Source: Gerris lacustris
Taxonomy: Eukaryota; Arthropoda; Insecta; Hemiptera; Gerridae
Assembly: GCA_951217055.1 (NCBI GenBank)
Contig: OX578280.1
Coordinates: 11,224,271 to 11,288,270 of the forward strand
DNA: 64,000 bases
Direction: 5' to 3'
In this document: one piece after another, positions 36,901 to 51,600 of the stretch
Numbering within the stretch: the first letter of the stretch is position 1
Layout of the letters: every line of letters begins with the position of its first letter
The notes under the pieces: model-generated
The model's input: only the letters and a program-made list of their open reading frames with translations
The model's database searches: none
Told to the model about the DNA's origin: nothing
Position numbers and translations under genes: made by a program

Positions 36901-39900
36901 GTTCCTATGTGTCACGCTTGCGTGGCACATCCCTTGGTGTCTCTCACTACACAAATTGTGTACCTTATTGCAGTGTGCAAAAACACGGTATTACATTGCT
37001 GATATAGGTATATATACATCTTTTTTTTGCAATGTTTTCTCTGACCCCCCCAGAGTTCCCTCAGTCCGGGTCTGGCCTTCATAAATTATGGTTACCCTAT
37101 ACATACATGTAAATGTTTCAAAGTCACATTTAAAAGTGTCATAATATATAAAATGTTTTATAGTTAGAAAACAACGTAATTTTACTAAATTTAGACTCAA
37201 ATAAAAAAAGGAAATTAAAAGCCTGAAGCCTTGTGTGAAATATAGCTTCTTTTAAAGAAAAGAGGGTTATTTTTTTTATTTTTTATAAAACACCAACAAC
37301 CCTATACAGGCTAAAAAAAAAGAAAAAAAATACAATCAATAATAAATAAGGGTTTAACTCTACAACTCTCAATGACTTCTTCTTAGCAAATTAACTTATC
37401 AATTATTTTCCGCCTCTGAGAGAATTTAGCTGATTAAATTTTTTAAACTATTAATCAATCATAGTTTTTAATCACATGTTCTAGTGGTTAAATGTTTATC
37501 TTCTTAGTATGATAACTTAAGAATTGCTTATCAGAATAGAATGTATTGTGTTCATGAGAACTGATATCACCACAGGATGTTTTTACAGGCAATATTTCTG
37601 ACAATGCAACTATTGAAAAAACTAACTAGCATATTTTGTAGAGCTTGAAGTGACGCAGACAAACCTCTCCAGCACCCTCTAGCGCCAAAAAAGGTGGTTT
37701 TAATAGTGTACCCTGTCATCATGAGTATTTTTTTTACATGAACACCAAATGAAAAGTATCCTATCTTGTAGAGGACTTTTTGGAGATGGTACCCTACGTT
37801 GAACTTTTTAGAATTCCGAATCCCTTCAAGTGAAGTTAGGAAGTATAAGTAGGGTCAGGAATTATATGTTCTAAAAAGCCTAAATATATTCTCTCTGCAT
37901 GCCCAAAATATTCTTTTATATTCTCTATCAATTATTTAGGCCGTTTTCCAGTGCCTGCTTAGCTTTTTTAATTGCCATGTTATCCTCTTCTAATAGAACT
38001 TTTACTTTTTCTCCATATTCGGCGTAATAAAGGGCCGCTCTTATCCGAGTTCCCCATCTTGTTAAGATAGGCTCTGGAGGAAGAGGGGTCCCTGGCAGCA
38101 TTTCCTTGAAGATGGACACTCGACTTAATAAAGGTTTGTTTACCCGCTGAAATTAATTCATTTACAGCTGGTGAAAAACAGCATGGGCCAAGTAGGTTAT
38201 ATGGACCATTTTAGGGAATAACACTTTTAAGCACACCCCCGCTTTCAGTATGTATGCAGCGCTGTCAGAGCAGGGCAATTCGGTTACTTCTATCCTTTGG
38301 CATGGTAACAAAATGTAAAACACAAACTTACAAAAAAGTGTAAAATCACTGAGAAAGTTCGAAGACTATAAGAACACAATAACTGTTAACAACCAGAGTC
38401 AGAGGTGGAATGATATTCAATGAGACATTGAGTCAGAGGTGGTCAAGTATCTGACTCAGGTTCACCTGAGACTGGAAGGGAAAGGCACCGTTAGCAAAAA
38501 AAAAAAAAAAACCCAAAATATAACACTGTTTCTAAAGGAGGAGTAAATCGCTAAACCATTCAATATTACAACGAATGTGACAATGGTTATCCTCTAAGTA
38601 TGCTACTTTTGCCTAATAAAAGGGTCATTGGCATTGAACTCGGCTTAACATTACCTTACTTACCCCAGATTATTTGCTACACATGGCTTTAAACTTGTTT
38701 TTTTTTTTTTACCTTAGTATTTATTTATCATTAAAATATTCCATAATATTTTCAAACGTGCAAAAGAGGTGAAAATATTCTATGAACCCAGAAATATGCT
38801 TTTTATGTCCTTATAACATTTGAAGAGGAGAAGGTAGAGCCCCCAAAATACGAAAATTAGGCATTTCATTGTTATTAAAGCTGAGGAAAAAAAAAAAAGA
38901 AGATTTTTATGTCAGTTCCTAACCCTAGTTATAAGCCTATATTTATGTTTAGGGGTTCATTCATTTTTTGATAAGGGGAGGAGGGGAGGATTGGAAATGA
39001 TATGGTTGGGCTGCTCATTCAATTAATTTAATTCAATTGCAATTTAATTATAACTGACCTTTTCATATGAACTGAACATGCCTAATTGCTTCTACCATTT
39101 TTTGATTAAACACATTTTGATTAAATTTGAAAAAATGCCTTAACCAAGATTTTTCACTCTTAACAAAGTAATTGATTTGAAACAGTAAATTCAACTTACT
39201 GGGCAATAGTGATATCCCTAGGACAGTCTCCAAGCGATTGACCAGGGAAGGTATCAGGATGAGTCTGGATTGACAGCGGGTAGAATATCTGCATAACCCT
39301 TGCAAAGTCAACACTCTGCACCAGCTCATTAGCCTCAGGATCAAAGTGATCATGCGAGAATATAATTAGGCAAGTCTCGATGTCACGTGCCTGGGCTAAA
39401 GATACTATTAAATGACGTAGGTATACTATCCTCGTATGCACCTGAAAAAAAAGAAGAAATATGTGATTAAAACAAATGTAATACAGAAAATAATATTTGG
39501 TTAGTAGTAGTAGTAGTAGTAGTCTAGTACTTTCTACTAGGACGGGTAGGACGAACCACTTGTTCGAACCTTGCAATTAGGCCATCACTTAGGCCCTTTT
39601 TACGCCCCGCGGTAGAGAGTTCCAGCCACTTCACACATCATACCTCTGTACATAGTACCGCCAAAGCGAGTATGATGTGATCAATAGTGAGCCATATAAA
39701 TCAGAGCGTCATGGCGAGGAATCGAACCCCGTCTCGTTCCACTCGAGATTCAGTGATGGCCGAGCAGACGTGGTTTAACCCACACGGCCACGCTGGCTCC
39801 CAATATTTGGTTAAAACAAGTAATTACCTTATCAAGTTACAGCAGCACATATATCTCCCAACATCGTCTAATTTCAACTGTGGTGTGACTTAGGGTTACC

Positions 39901-42900
39901 ATATCACCCGTTTTTCCCGGAAACCACCCGTTTTTTAATCGGGTTTTTACCCCCGGTTGAAAACCCCCCAAAATGGCAAAACCACCCGTTTTTACAATGC
40001 TCAGAAAATGTTATTCAGTAATTTACTAGTGTTACAAATGTAACCCTTATTACCTTATTAATTCAAATAAAAACCCCTTTTAAAATTAATTGAAAACAAA
40101 ACCTCATATAATAAATTAAAAAATTGGTCCGAGACGACTCAGACTCTCATATACGAGTTCATAATTACTTAGCCCATTGCTTTCCGTTTATTAGTTTTTT
40201 GAGGTACATTTAATTATTATTGAACACTTTATTAAAATGTATCATAAAAATAACTTCTCCTGGGATGGGAATCGAACCCGGCCTCTCTCGTTCCACGTTT
40301 TAAAGCTATTTTTTTTTTTTTGGTTGTAGTTTTAGTCCTGTTCAACAGCTCATTAGTTCATTACAGGACGGGGGTTATCCGGCCACTTTACTCATCTAAT
40401 CGATGAGATCATCAGTGTGAAACATGTCTCACCCCGCTGGGATTCGAACTCACAGCTGAGGTTTAGACCTTGGTTTCAGAGTCGAGTGTGCTAACCCCTC
40501 GGCTACACTTAAAGCTATTTTCTGTGGAACTAGATTTTTACCGGGATAACGGCTTATATCGTTGGATTCGTATATAAAAGGACTACATTTTAGAATGTTT
40601 TAATCAAAATCGTCGGAACCGTTTTCAAGAAATATTTTTTTCATGTTTTTTCAGAGTTTTTGGGGGGTAGCGCCCCCCAAATGTGGAGCTAAAATTCATT
40701 TCTCGATTTCACCTCGGGGTATGCTTTTTCTGATTATGTATCCAAATTTCGTCAAAATCAGCCCAGGCCAGTAGTTTAGGCTCCAGGCATCTGTACAGAC
40801 GAAAGACAATAGACCAGACATTTTTTTAAAAACCACTTTTTTGGACTCAGGGGACCTCAAAACGTGTAAATCCATCAAAATAGAATTTTCGCGCCATCAC
40901 AATATTTTCTCTTCATATGAGAAAGTAAAAATACAATACAAAAAATAAGAATAAGACATATTTACCATTTAATTTTGTTATTTTTTTTTAAAAAAAATAC
41001 TACAGCTTAAGTAAACCTTAATCTGTTATATAACCTTAACCTATGTACAGCAGCTATATATAGGTCAATGTACAATTTAAAAAAAAAAAAAAAAAAAAAC
41101 AATTTAAAAATAAATATGTATCATTTTTGTAAAAAAAATTTGCACAAAATTCATTAAAATTAATACAAAAAATTTGATCTCAGATAGCGACTCTCACCAT
41201 TTAACATTCATTTTTTAAAAATTTTCCAGGGGAGGACCCCCGGACCCCCCTAAAAAATGTTCCCCGGTTTTTTAGATTTGAAATATGGTAACCCTAGTGT
41301 GACTTAAAGTGGTGATAACAACTCAATTAACTTTCCTCAATTAAATCTAGTTCTTGAGGTGATAAGAGATAAGACACATAAAAAGGAGATTGGAAACAAT
41401 GTATTTGAAACAGTTTGTGAAAGATACCTTAGACTTAATTTTCTCTTTGATATTATGCTTGCTAATTTTTTTTAAATTGAATTTTTACAGTAGCTTGCAG
41501 TTGAGGTCAGGTGCGTCAAAAACCTTTACCTTTTAATGTAAAAATCGCTAGTGACAAAAATGAGACAAGAATGAAGGAGAGATAATAAAAGAAAAAATTA
41601 CCTGCAGTTTAAAATGACACTTAAGGACAATGAAAGAACAAAGGAACAGTTGAGTGCCCTCTTATACACCTCCCACCTCTTCCCACCCCATATGCCACAG
41701 TACATTTGTTTCCATTCTTTTTATTTTACGCTGTTGTCTTCTTCACATATTCTATGAAGTTTATTTATTTACTTTATATTTTAACAGCTTGTTTAGTGAA
41801 AGTGTAAAAATTGTATAAAAGCCAGTAAAAGATCAATGAAATAGGAAACTAAAACTATATAAAACTAGATCATTGGAAAACTTATTCTTCCTTGATACAT
41901 ATTTCTTCTTGAAACTTGCTCTGTTTTCTTCTGCAAGTCCTTTTTACTTTCTCATATAAAGAGAGAGTATTGTGATAACGAGCAAACTCAATTTTGATAG
42001 ATTTACACGTTTTGAGGTCCCTTCCAAAAAAGTGGTTTTTCAAAAATGGCTGTCATCTGTCGTCTGTGCATGTGCTTGGAGCCTTAACTACTGTGCCAAT
42101 TTTGACAAAATTTGGCTTACATACATGTTCAGAAAAATCATACCCAGATATGAAATCGAGAAATGAATTTTAGCTCCAAATTTAGGGGCGCTACCCTTCA
42201 AAAACTGTGAAAAATACTTCTTGCATACGAGTCCGCAAGACAGTGAGACATTTTCATGTTTTCGCTCTGTGTAAACTACCGACATAAAATGAAATAAAAT
42301 CGGCAATTTATTCAAATAATTGATAAAAGTGAATGGAAGATAATTTTTATTCTTATCTTCACACCGGCACTGCCGCGGCTTGATTACAAAATACTGAATT
42401 CAAAGGCGCCGGCCCACCTTCTACGAATTGTTAATATGCCTTCATACTAGATAGGCCGAGAGGGCTGAGAGTTGATGGCAACCTCCTGTACTTTCCTACG
42501 TCCCTGTCACACGTATAAATCTTTTCGACTCTCTTCGGCCCTATGACGTGCGGTGGAGGGAGGCCCAACAGCTGGGAGACTGGATTACACACCTCCTACA
42601 GCTTCTGAGTTTTTAAGCTAAAAGTAACGTAACGTTTTTGACTTATGTTCCATAGCCTAAACATAAAAATGTCAAAAAAAATTTTGAAAACGGTTTTGAC
42701 GATTTTGATTTAAAAAATTCTAAAATGTAGTCCATTTAAATACCAATCCAACGATATAAAGCTGTTTTTCCCAGGAAAAATCTAGGTGTGGAACGGAGAT
42801 GTGGAAGAACCTCAAAGTTTAGCTTTTCAAGCATCTCCTTGGTTAATGAAGGCTTTATGAGGATTTGTATTGCTATGTTGGATATTGTCGCTGTTTGATA

Positions 42901-45662
42901 ACAAACCATGTCGTTTTGTTCGAATTGAAGATATCAAGGATCAGGTTCTTCCACATACCGCTAGCCCACCCTATGGCTACGAGTGATTCCCACATTTTGG
43001 GACCAGTTATTACCACATAAAGAACTTTCTGAGAGGGACAAACTTCAACAGCGATGAACAACTTAAAAACTTAATAGGTAGTTATAATTTAAATATAAAA
43101 AATCATACTTGGATAACAATGATTAGGGTATCATTTTGTATAGGCCCGTATATTTCCTCGTTGTGGATGATTTGTTCCGTGTTGTACTTCTCTATAGATC
43201 TGAGGATCTCTTCTATTGACAGTTCATCGTTTACAACACTCGAATTACCAAGGCTTGAATTAAAACTTGTTCGACTCGAGTTTCGGGGCTTAACTGTCAG
43301 GAATTTGTGCAGCATCTGGAAAAATCCAATAGAAAAAAATCCAATGAAACAATGGTAGACATTTAAAGATTGTTAAATATTTTAGAACACAGATAAAGTA
43401 ACTAACAAATTATGTCAAACTACATAAGGGTTGCAGAAAAAAAGTAATTGATAGCATTGGCATTTAAGGCAATGACAACTCAAGCAAAATTAATGCCTTA
43501 GAGAGGGAAGATATCATTGTCCAGAAGATAGGGGGTAAAAAAGTGTTTGACTATCATCAAGTTAGAATTTTGTGTATAAGATAATCTTCTAGTGCGGGAC
43601 TTAGCTTGGCAATAGACATTTGAAAAATAACTAATCGGTGGTTAGATCAAAAAATCATGTTAGTTTATGACTTGATAGGTTAGTTACTCAAATATTACTC
43701 CAAATCAAAGAGGTCATCCATCAAGTGATAAACAATTATCAACTTAATGTTTGGGTACTTCTTTAGATTGTTACTCCCCTACGTGGTTTTAGAGTATAAA
43801 TGACTTTAACTAAATAACTATTAAGACAAAGGGACGTTTAGTCCAATGTACTTTAGGACAAAGGAATATCACACTTCTGTTTTTATAAGGGGAGTAACAG
43901 TCTAAAGAAGAATATTCCGTATCCGTACACCTTCTTTAGATTCTTACTCCCCTCTGTTTTCTTTATAAGGGGAGTAACAATCTAAAGAAGTGCCAATGTT
44001 TGGACAACTACCTAATTTTGTACTTAGGATCATGACAACTTAACATGTCCACTAAAATGGGTGGAACGAGGTTACTCTCCACTGGTTTCTCCTTTTCAAA
44101 TGTCTATATTGCCAAGCCTTGTCCCGCAGACAAACAACCTTCTTAAAAGGCATCAAAAGATTAACTTCAAAATTCCAGCTAGATCTTAATAAGACACTTT
44201 CTTGCCCGCTATCTCCTGGACTATGATTGCCTATCAAGGGTTTAAAAAATATATTCACTAAGTAATTTGCACCCTTCTCCTGAATGATTTGTAGGGATCC
44301 TCATCCTAAAACTATTTGTTACCACAATTACAATGTTTATTTTAATACATTCCCCTATTTTAAGACAATTCAAATTTTGAATAAGAAAAATTTTAATACA
44401 ACAATTAATAGGCCAACATTAATGAACTGATAGATACCAATAAACTGGTCAAAACCAGTCTCCTTTTTTGTCCAAAAACTCAACTTGATCAAGTGTGAAA
44501 TCAAGTGTTCTTTGAATTTTGTCTGATTTAAATCTCTCAAAATCTGGATAGAAACAACTAATTTTGTCTTAACTTAGGACATAATAATAATTTGAGAGAA
44601 AAAAAATCAAATTAATAGGATATCAAATAAAAATTTTTAACAACTTCAGGAATATTCTAAGCAATCATATGTTTTATTATTTTAGGAAAAAAGAGTACTA
44701 AAGTGAAGTACTAACACTTTTGGGAGGATTAATTCTCTTCTAAAACCTTGGACTATATATCCATGGATATACTATAATGGACTATATATCCATGGATGTA
44801 TAATAGACTATATATATCCATGGACCATGGATGTAAAATGGACTATATGTCCATGGATATATAATGGACTATATATCCATGGATGTATAATGGACTATAC
44901 ATCCATGGATGTATATATTATGAACTATATATCCCTGGATATATAATGGACTATACATCCATGGATGTATATATTATGAACTATATATCCCTGGATATAT
45001 AATGGACTATATCCATGGCTATATAATGGACTATATCCATGGATGTATATATTATGAACTATATATCCATGGATATATAATGGAATATATATCCATGGAT
45101 GTATAATGGACTATATATCCATGGATGTATAATGGACTATTTTATCCATGGACCATGGTATAATGGACTATATATTCAGGAACACAATTGATGTATATAT
45201 TATGGACTATATATCGATGGATATATAATGGAGTATATATCCATGAATGTATTATGGACTGTATATCCATGGATGTATATATTATGGACTTTATATTCAG
45301 GAACACATAGAAGCGCAGGGCAGCATAGTTTTCTTGAAGCACAGTAATAGATAAATATGCACTTGCATAACCACATATTTCTAATTGTCCTATTGGCTTC
45401 AGTTTTTATTTATTTATAAATCTTCCATTTTATAATTTAACAAATTTTGACCATGCATGATATATTTTACCATGAATTTTGGTTCTATTTTGGTAAAGGC
45501 AGTAGTTCTTTTTTAAATATATATAAAATATAATTTGTCGTACATATGGGAAATGTTGGAACTAAGGGGGTTTTAAGGGTAGGGAATTAGCGAAGGATAG
45601 CTATAAACTTGCAGTAAAACATATGGACTTAATAAAATAATTTTATAATATATATATAAATA

Positions 45663-45696
<34 letters not shown>

Positions 45697-48600
45697 AGGA
45701 TAGGGCAGTACTGCGACACACGTGATCTGTTGTCTCAATGTGTGCAATCACTTATATTTCTGCAGTTGCCTGCACCTCAATGTGCACCTGGCCTAGTGGT
45801 GTAGCTAGGGAGACTTAGCCCCCCTAGAAATAATTTGGCTGTCGCAACAGTCAGAGCAGTAGGGAAGAGAGAGTACAGTCGTTATCCATAGCTGTGCTCA
45901 CTTTGGGCTTAAAGGGGGCACAGTGTCTACGGCTCCCCCTAGAATATTTGCTACTTCAGAACGCATGTCCAATATCTACCTTGAATTTCTTCATATAAAT
46001 GTTAAAATTTTTCTAATTTGATGCCTAGTTTATTTATTTATTTCATATTATCATATTCTTTAGTCATTTCTCTACCTCAAAAAAATATTCACCTAAATAA
46101 ACAAATATTATATAATTATTCACCTAAATAAACAAATATTATATAATTATTCACCTAAATAAACAAATATTAATCATAGACATACTAATTGTTAAACTAT
46201 ATATGCCATTTTCATGCACCTTAAATTAGCAAGATCCTTAAAAGCTTTGTACATAGATATTGTAGAGCAGAAGATAATTTATAGCGTAAGAAATAGAATA
46301 TATGAATAGCTTAAGGCGCTCTTAAAGCAGTAATAAAATTAGCATAATTGAAACAATCTAGGTTTTCTATTAGAGTGTCTCAAAGGTCAGTCAAGTCTGA
46401 TAATTGGACCCTACTAAAATATATTCCCAGATCTTAAGCACCATAATGTAATAGTGGAAGCAAAATGTCTATTTTCACACCCTTGATTTCTTATTTTAAA
46501 AGAAATTATGATTACACTTCTCTTTACAATCTCCTAAGTACATTTAAATAACTACAAAAGATAAAATAGTAAACATGATTATTCCGTAATTTTTGATCCT
46601 TTAAAAAGTTAAATGTATTTTAAATGATCAATTATTAAAATTTCAGAGAAAAACTAAATCTATCAAAATAATATTTACTCTTAATCAGTTTTTAAATATT
46701 CTATATAAATTCATAATCCATTATTAAATTTTTTTTATAATATTTTTTTTAATATATAAATTTTTTTATAATTTTTTTTATTATTAAATTTTAAAACATA
46801 TACCAGAAGAACTTGAAGGAACTTCAGATATAAATGAAGACATATATTTAAATATGTCGGACAGATACCGAACAGACGGACAGATACCGAAGAAGACATC
46901 TATTTATTAGATGTAGAAAATTCACACTTTTAACATCGATATGTTTTAGCTCTGGGCTACAGCAGAAATTCCCATAAAAAATGGGACGTTCTTAAATATC
47001 CTGTTAGGAAGTTAGAATCTTATAGGAGGTAGATTGGTTTTCAGTTGTATTCATTGTAGTAGTACAATGAAAACTTTGGCTATCATAATACAGCTCAATC
47101 ATCAAAAGCTAATTACTCAGTTACGTAATGCTGGCCTCTTCTACCTTACGGTGATGAGGCGTAATAAAAAGGACTTCCAGGCTGTTCTATCTTTAGAAAT
47201 TGCCACAGATCTGAAACATGTTGTGTGCTGGGCTCTCAAGTGAGAGGAAAGTAGTAGTAGTAGTTATCTAGTACTTCCTACTAGACGGGTAGAACGAACC
47301 ACTTGTTCGAACCTAGAAATTAGGCCTTATTAGACCCATTTTACTAGCCCTGTGGTGAAGATGTCCAGCTACTTCACACATCATACATTTGTACATTGTA
47401 CCGCCGAAGCAAGTACGATGTGGTCATTAGTGAGCTATATAAGCGTGTGTCAAAGCGTGAGGGAAGAGAACCCTTCAGGGGGTGTGCCTCGCCCTGCTCC
47501 GTCCTCGAACCATAGATACAAATTACATCATCATGACACGGATCGAACCCACATCAAAGTGTGGGAGAAGAGAACCTCTCAGGGGTGTCCCTCGCCCTGC
47601 TCCGTCCTCGAACCATAGATACAAATTATATCATCATGACATGGATCGAACCCACATCAAAGTGTGGGAGAAGAGAACCTCTCAGGGGTGTCCCTCGCCC
47701 TGCTCCGTCCTCGAACCATAGATACAAATTATATCATCATGACATGGATCGAACCCACATCAAAGTGTGGGAGAAGAGAACCTCTCAGGGGTGTCCCTCG
47801 CCCTGCTCCGTCCTCGAACCATAGATACAAATTATATCATCATGACATGGATCGAACCCCCATCAAAGTGTGGGAGAAGAGAACCTCTCAGGGGTGTCCC
47901 TCGCCCTGCTCCGTCCTCGAACCATAGATACAAATTATATCATCATGACATGGATCGAACCCACATCAAAGTGTGGGAGAAGAGAACCTCTCAGGGGTGT
48001 CCCTCGCCCTGCTCCGTCCTCGAACCATAGATACAAATTATATCATCATGACATGGATCGAACCCACATCAAAGTGTGGGAGAAGAGAACCTCTCAGGGG
48101 TGTCCCTCGCCCTGCTCCGTCCTCGAACCATAGATACAAATTATATCATCATGACATGGATCGAACCCCCATCAAAGTGTGGGAGAAGAGAACCTCTCAG
48201 GGGTGTCCCTCGCCCTGCTCCGTCCTCGAACCATAGATACAAATTACATCACCATGACACGGATCGAACCCACATCAAAGTGTGGGAGAAGAGAACCTCT
48301 CAGGGGTGTCCCTCGCCCTGCTCCGTCCACGATTCATAGATGCAACTCAGAGTATTATGGCATGGGATCGAACCCACGACTCCACGACCTTGTGCCTAGA
48401 GCACCTCGGCCAAGCTGGCTCCCTAAGTGAGAAGTAATGATGTTGGCCAAAGTCAATCTTCATCGTTCTCTCAGCAGAATTCCTTGACTTCAAGCTTCTA
48501 ACACTTGTTTGAGGTACCTCTTATCTTCCATCCTTTAAGTGTGGTCAAACCACTTTAGGCATGTTCATAAAAGCTCGGATCACGGTGTTTCTAACTCGAT

Positions 48601-51600
48601 CCCTTCTAGTTTTGCCAGTAACTTTCCTGAGGTACTTATCTCAGCCGCTTGAATGCGACTCTCTTTTCTTGCTGATAATCCCCATGATTCACATCCATAT
48701 GTTAATTAATATGAAGGTGTAAATTGTTTGCAGGCAATTAATATAGTTTTTTTTTGCTGACACTTCTTTCTTGCTTTTATATTGGATTATATAAGTTGCC
48801 AGCTACTGCTATGCGAGCATTTAATTCTTGAGCACACTTTCCATCCTGAATAATAGAAACTCATAAGTAGGAGAATTGTACTGTAACCCGAGCTAAACTT
48901 TTTCCATTTTTGCAATGCAAATTTACTATTTGCTATTAAGATAAAAATAAACTGGTCTACCAGTCAAGGAGGAAGTTACACTGGTAAATGTTTACTTTAT
49001 TATTTGTTTCATTAAATTTGTTACAAAATTTTGGTTAAACAAACAATTTTAGTAAAAAAAAGATTGATAATAAAATATGCACTTAAATTAAGCTCCCTTA
49101 ATGACATGCTTCGATAGCTAACAGACTCTTAAGAAAACAGTAAAAAAAAAAAAATGAGTGGTCTTTAAAGGCAATATAAAATGTTAATTGTCAATAGCTC
49201 TAGCAAGACTTACAATACTGACTATCTCTACACTCTACATCCAGTAACTGCTCTAGCTCTAGCTTAATCTAACTGAATGAATATTTTACAAGCTAGTATC
49301 TAAAGGTGTTGAGAAGAAGGAAAACATAACAGACTTTGATAGAGGATGCAGGGCAATGTTAGGCTTGTCTAAGGAATGATGTGAATAATTCAAACAGACA
49401 ATTAGGAGAAGGGAAAGCTAAAAAAAAAGGGAAAATAAAAAAAGAAAAGCTTATATAAAAAAAAAAAATGGTGGAAGTCTAACTTGCTGCGACATCCAGC
49501 CGATTTGTGTGCAAAATTAATACATGACTTATTATTATAATTAAAAAAAAAAAGGATCAATCAATTAAAAACAATAAATTACATTAAAGATAAAATATGC
49601 TATGTATTTGTAATTTTAACACATAGAGGAATGTTAAAAGTGAACAAATATAATTGAAGTTTTAATCTGAGTCTTACATGAAAAAAATAAAAATACTCAT
49701 ACTCTAAAAACAATTGTAAAATCTACAATGTTTATTTTTCTGCTGCAACTTACACCTAATAACCAGAGGTTCAAACTACTATCTGCAAATCCTATTCAAC
49801 ATTCCATGCAGTAAATTAATTTAATTTAATTTCTAAAATAAGGGTTCTTCTAGCTGGCTTATATGCTACTCAAAAATCAAAACCTATTATCTACTGATCT
49901 TAATTTGAAATTAAGTATCATTTACTTTTCTTGCGACAAAAAAAAATACAATAAAGAACACGATCATACTTTATTGAGATGATTAGTGTGACGTCACGAA
50001 AGCTTTCGAAAATTTAACTCAGTGTTTGTTATGTTCCTTTTTCTTATCACCTCTTATCAAACCCATGTAAAATGAATGGGAGAATGTTATCAACTTTTTA
50101 AATAATTAATTATTAAATTATTATTGATTTATAAGAGTTTTCACCCTTTGAACATTATTGTACCAAGTCTTTTTTAACGAGTGTAACAAAGAAAACATTA
50201 AAAACTTTCGTTTCAGTTATTTAAAATGAGTATTTGTGTGAAGGGTCATAATCATCGAAAAAGCTATTTGAGTTATTAATCTTTATACTTGATTTTTTGT
50301 ATTTCCTGTTGCCATAAAAATTCACAGGGTGTGTTCGTGTTCATATTGTGTGTCCGAAAATAAATATTCCTTAAGTTTTGAAACTCAATGAAGTATACTC
50401 AGGGTACAGGACTTGTAGAAAGATAGTGATACTTAATCTGCCAGGTAATAAAAGATTATTTGCTAATAATATTTTGTTCCTGGTTACTTACAATGTGCAT
50501 TATATTTAACCGATGTTGGAACATAATTATATACTATACAATAGATCACTGACCAGCCTAGGAAAAAGACGTTGATGACGAGACAAAGAGCAGACTGTTA
50601 TTACTATTATTATTTGTGTATTTTTTGTTATCTATATTAACGAGTATAATAATATAAGATATGAGTGCCTCGCATGTATACTTGTTTAAAATTTTGATTA
50701 AAAAACTAATTTAATATTACTTAAGTACTCTGACATACTTTTACGAAGAATAGCTTTGTCCTCCGAAAAAAATGAAGTATAGATGAAATTTTCATAACGC
50801 TCGAGAAGGTGGAAGACATAATATACAAACTAAAATAGAAAAACGATTTAAAAAATAAACAATAAATAAGAACGGACCCGGACGGTATCACCACAATAAA
50901 ACACACTCACAATAATACTTTTTTAAACCACTAGAACGGCAATTTTTAATGTTGTCTTATCTTACATTGTTAAAATAGACTTAGTATAATAACGTTCAAA
51001 GGTTGAAAAGTCTTATAAATTAATAATTAATTATTTAAAAAGTTGAGAAAATTCTCCCATTCATTTTACATGGGATTGATAACAGGTGATAAGGAAAAGG
51101 AACATAACAAACCGAATTGAATAAATTATCGAAAGCTTACGCCATCTTGTGACGTCATTACTAATCATCTCTATAGTCCAGGATATAGCGTGCAAGAAAG
51201 TGTCTGACTAACATCAAGCTAGAATTTTGTATATAAGTTAATCTTTTAGTGCCTTTTAAGAATATGTGGTCGGCTAAGTTCGTCTACCGGACATAGCTTG
51301 GCAATAGGCATTTGAAAAGAAACAAATCGGTGGAGAGCGGCCATGTCCCACAAATTATGGTGGATATGGTAATTTTTATGATCTTGAGTACAAAATTTGT
51401 TGGTAGACTGAAAATCAAGTTGATGTTAGTTTGTTACTTGATAGGTTTGTTATTTAAATGTAACTCCAAATCAAAGTGGTCACCCTGTCGAGTAACAAAC
51501 TAACATCAACTTTTTTGTTAACTAGCTAATTTTGTACTGAGGATCATAAAAATTACATTGTCCGCCAAAATGGACAGGACATAGCTGCTATGTCCCCCCA

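Larger units (their letters stand above)
36008..37099 (+). mobile_element. hAT element with C-terminal transposase remnant
   Basis: Ends TAGGGTTACCATACGTCCG and ATGGTTACCCTA are flanked by near-identical 8-mers (tatataca and tacataca). The plus strand at about 36255-36470 encodes a hAT dimerisation-domain-like segment (TERIFSMIGSIWKPERERLS). It is interrupted by the palindromic insertion at 36635-37001. Confidence 0.82.
35718..37323. mobile_element. Fold-back element, hammerhead-like family, split by a hAT
   Basis: The left arm (about 35718-35815: gtagggttgttgg, gctatatttcaccc, cttcttcaggct) and right arm (about 37218-37323: gcctgaagcc, gtgaaatatagc, ccaacaacccta) are inverted copies. Removing the hAT at 36008-37099 brings the arms together. 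It starts 77 nt upstream of the exon 5 acceptor. Confidence 0.75.
39891..41296. mobile_element. 1.4-kb hAT element with nested SINE
   Basis: Perfect 14-bp inverted ends TAGGGTTACCATAT / ATATGGTAACCCTA and a perfect 8-bp duplication gtgtgact (39883-39890 and 41297-41304). Subterminal tracts are rich in acccg/ccggt. No transposase frame remains. Two other repeats (40314-40508 and 40515-40925) are inserted inside. Confidence 0.92.

Noticed and set aside
45666..45700. T29 followed by gcag resembling a plus-strand splice acceptor
   Set aside because: No plausible coding exon follows, and the T run is most likely a retroposon tail or slippage product.
47352..48430. Eight overlapping 79-88-residue open frames with near-identical sequence (GRREPLRGVPRPAPSSNH)
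   Set aside because: They are frame shadows of a 103-bp tandem SINE repeat; 103 is not divisible by three and there is no protein signal.
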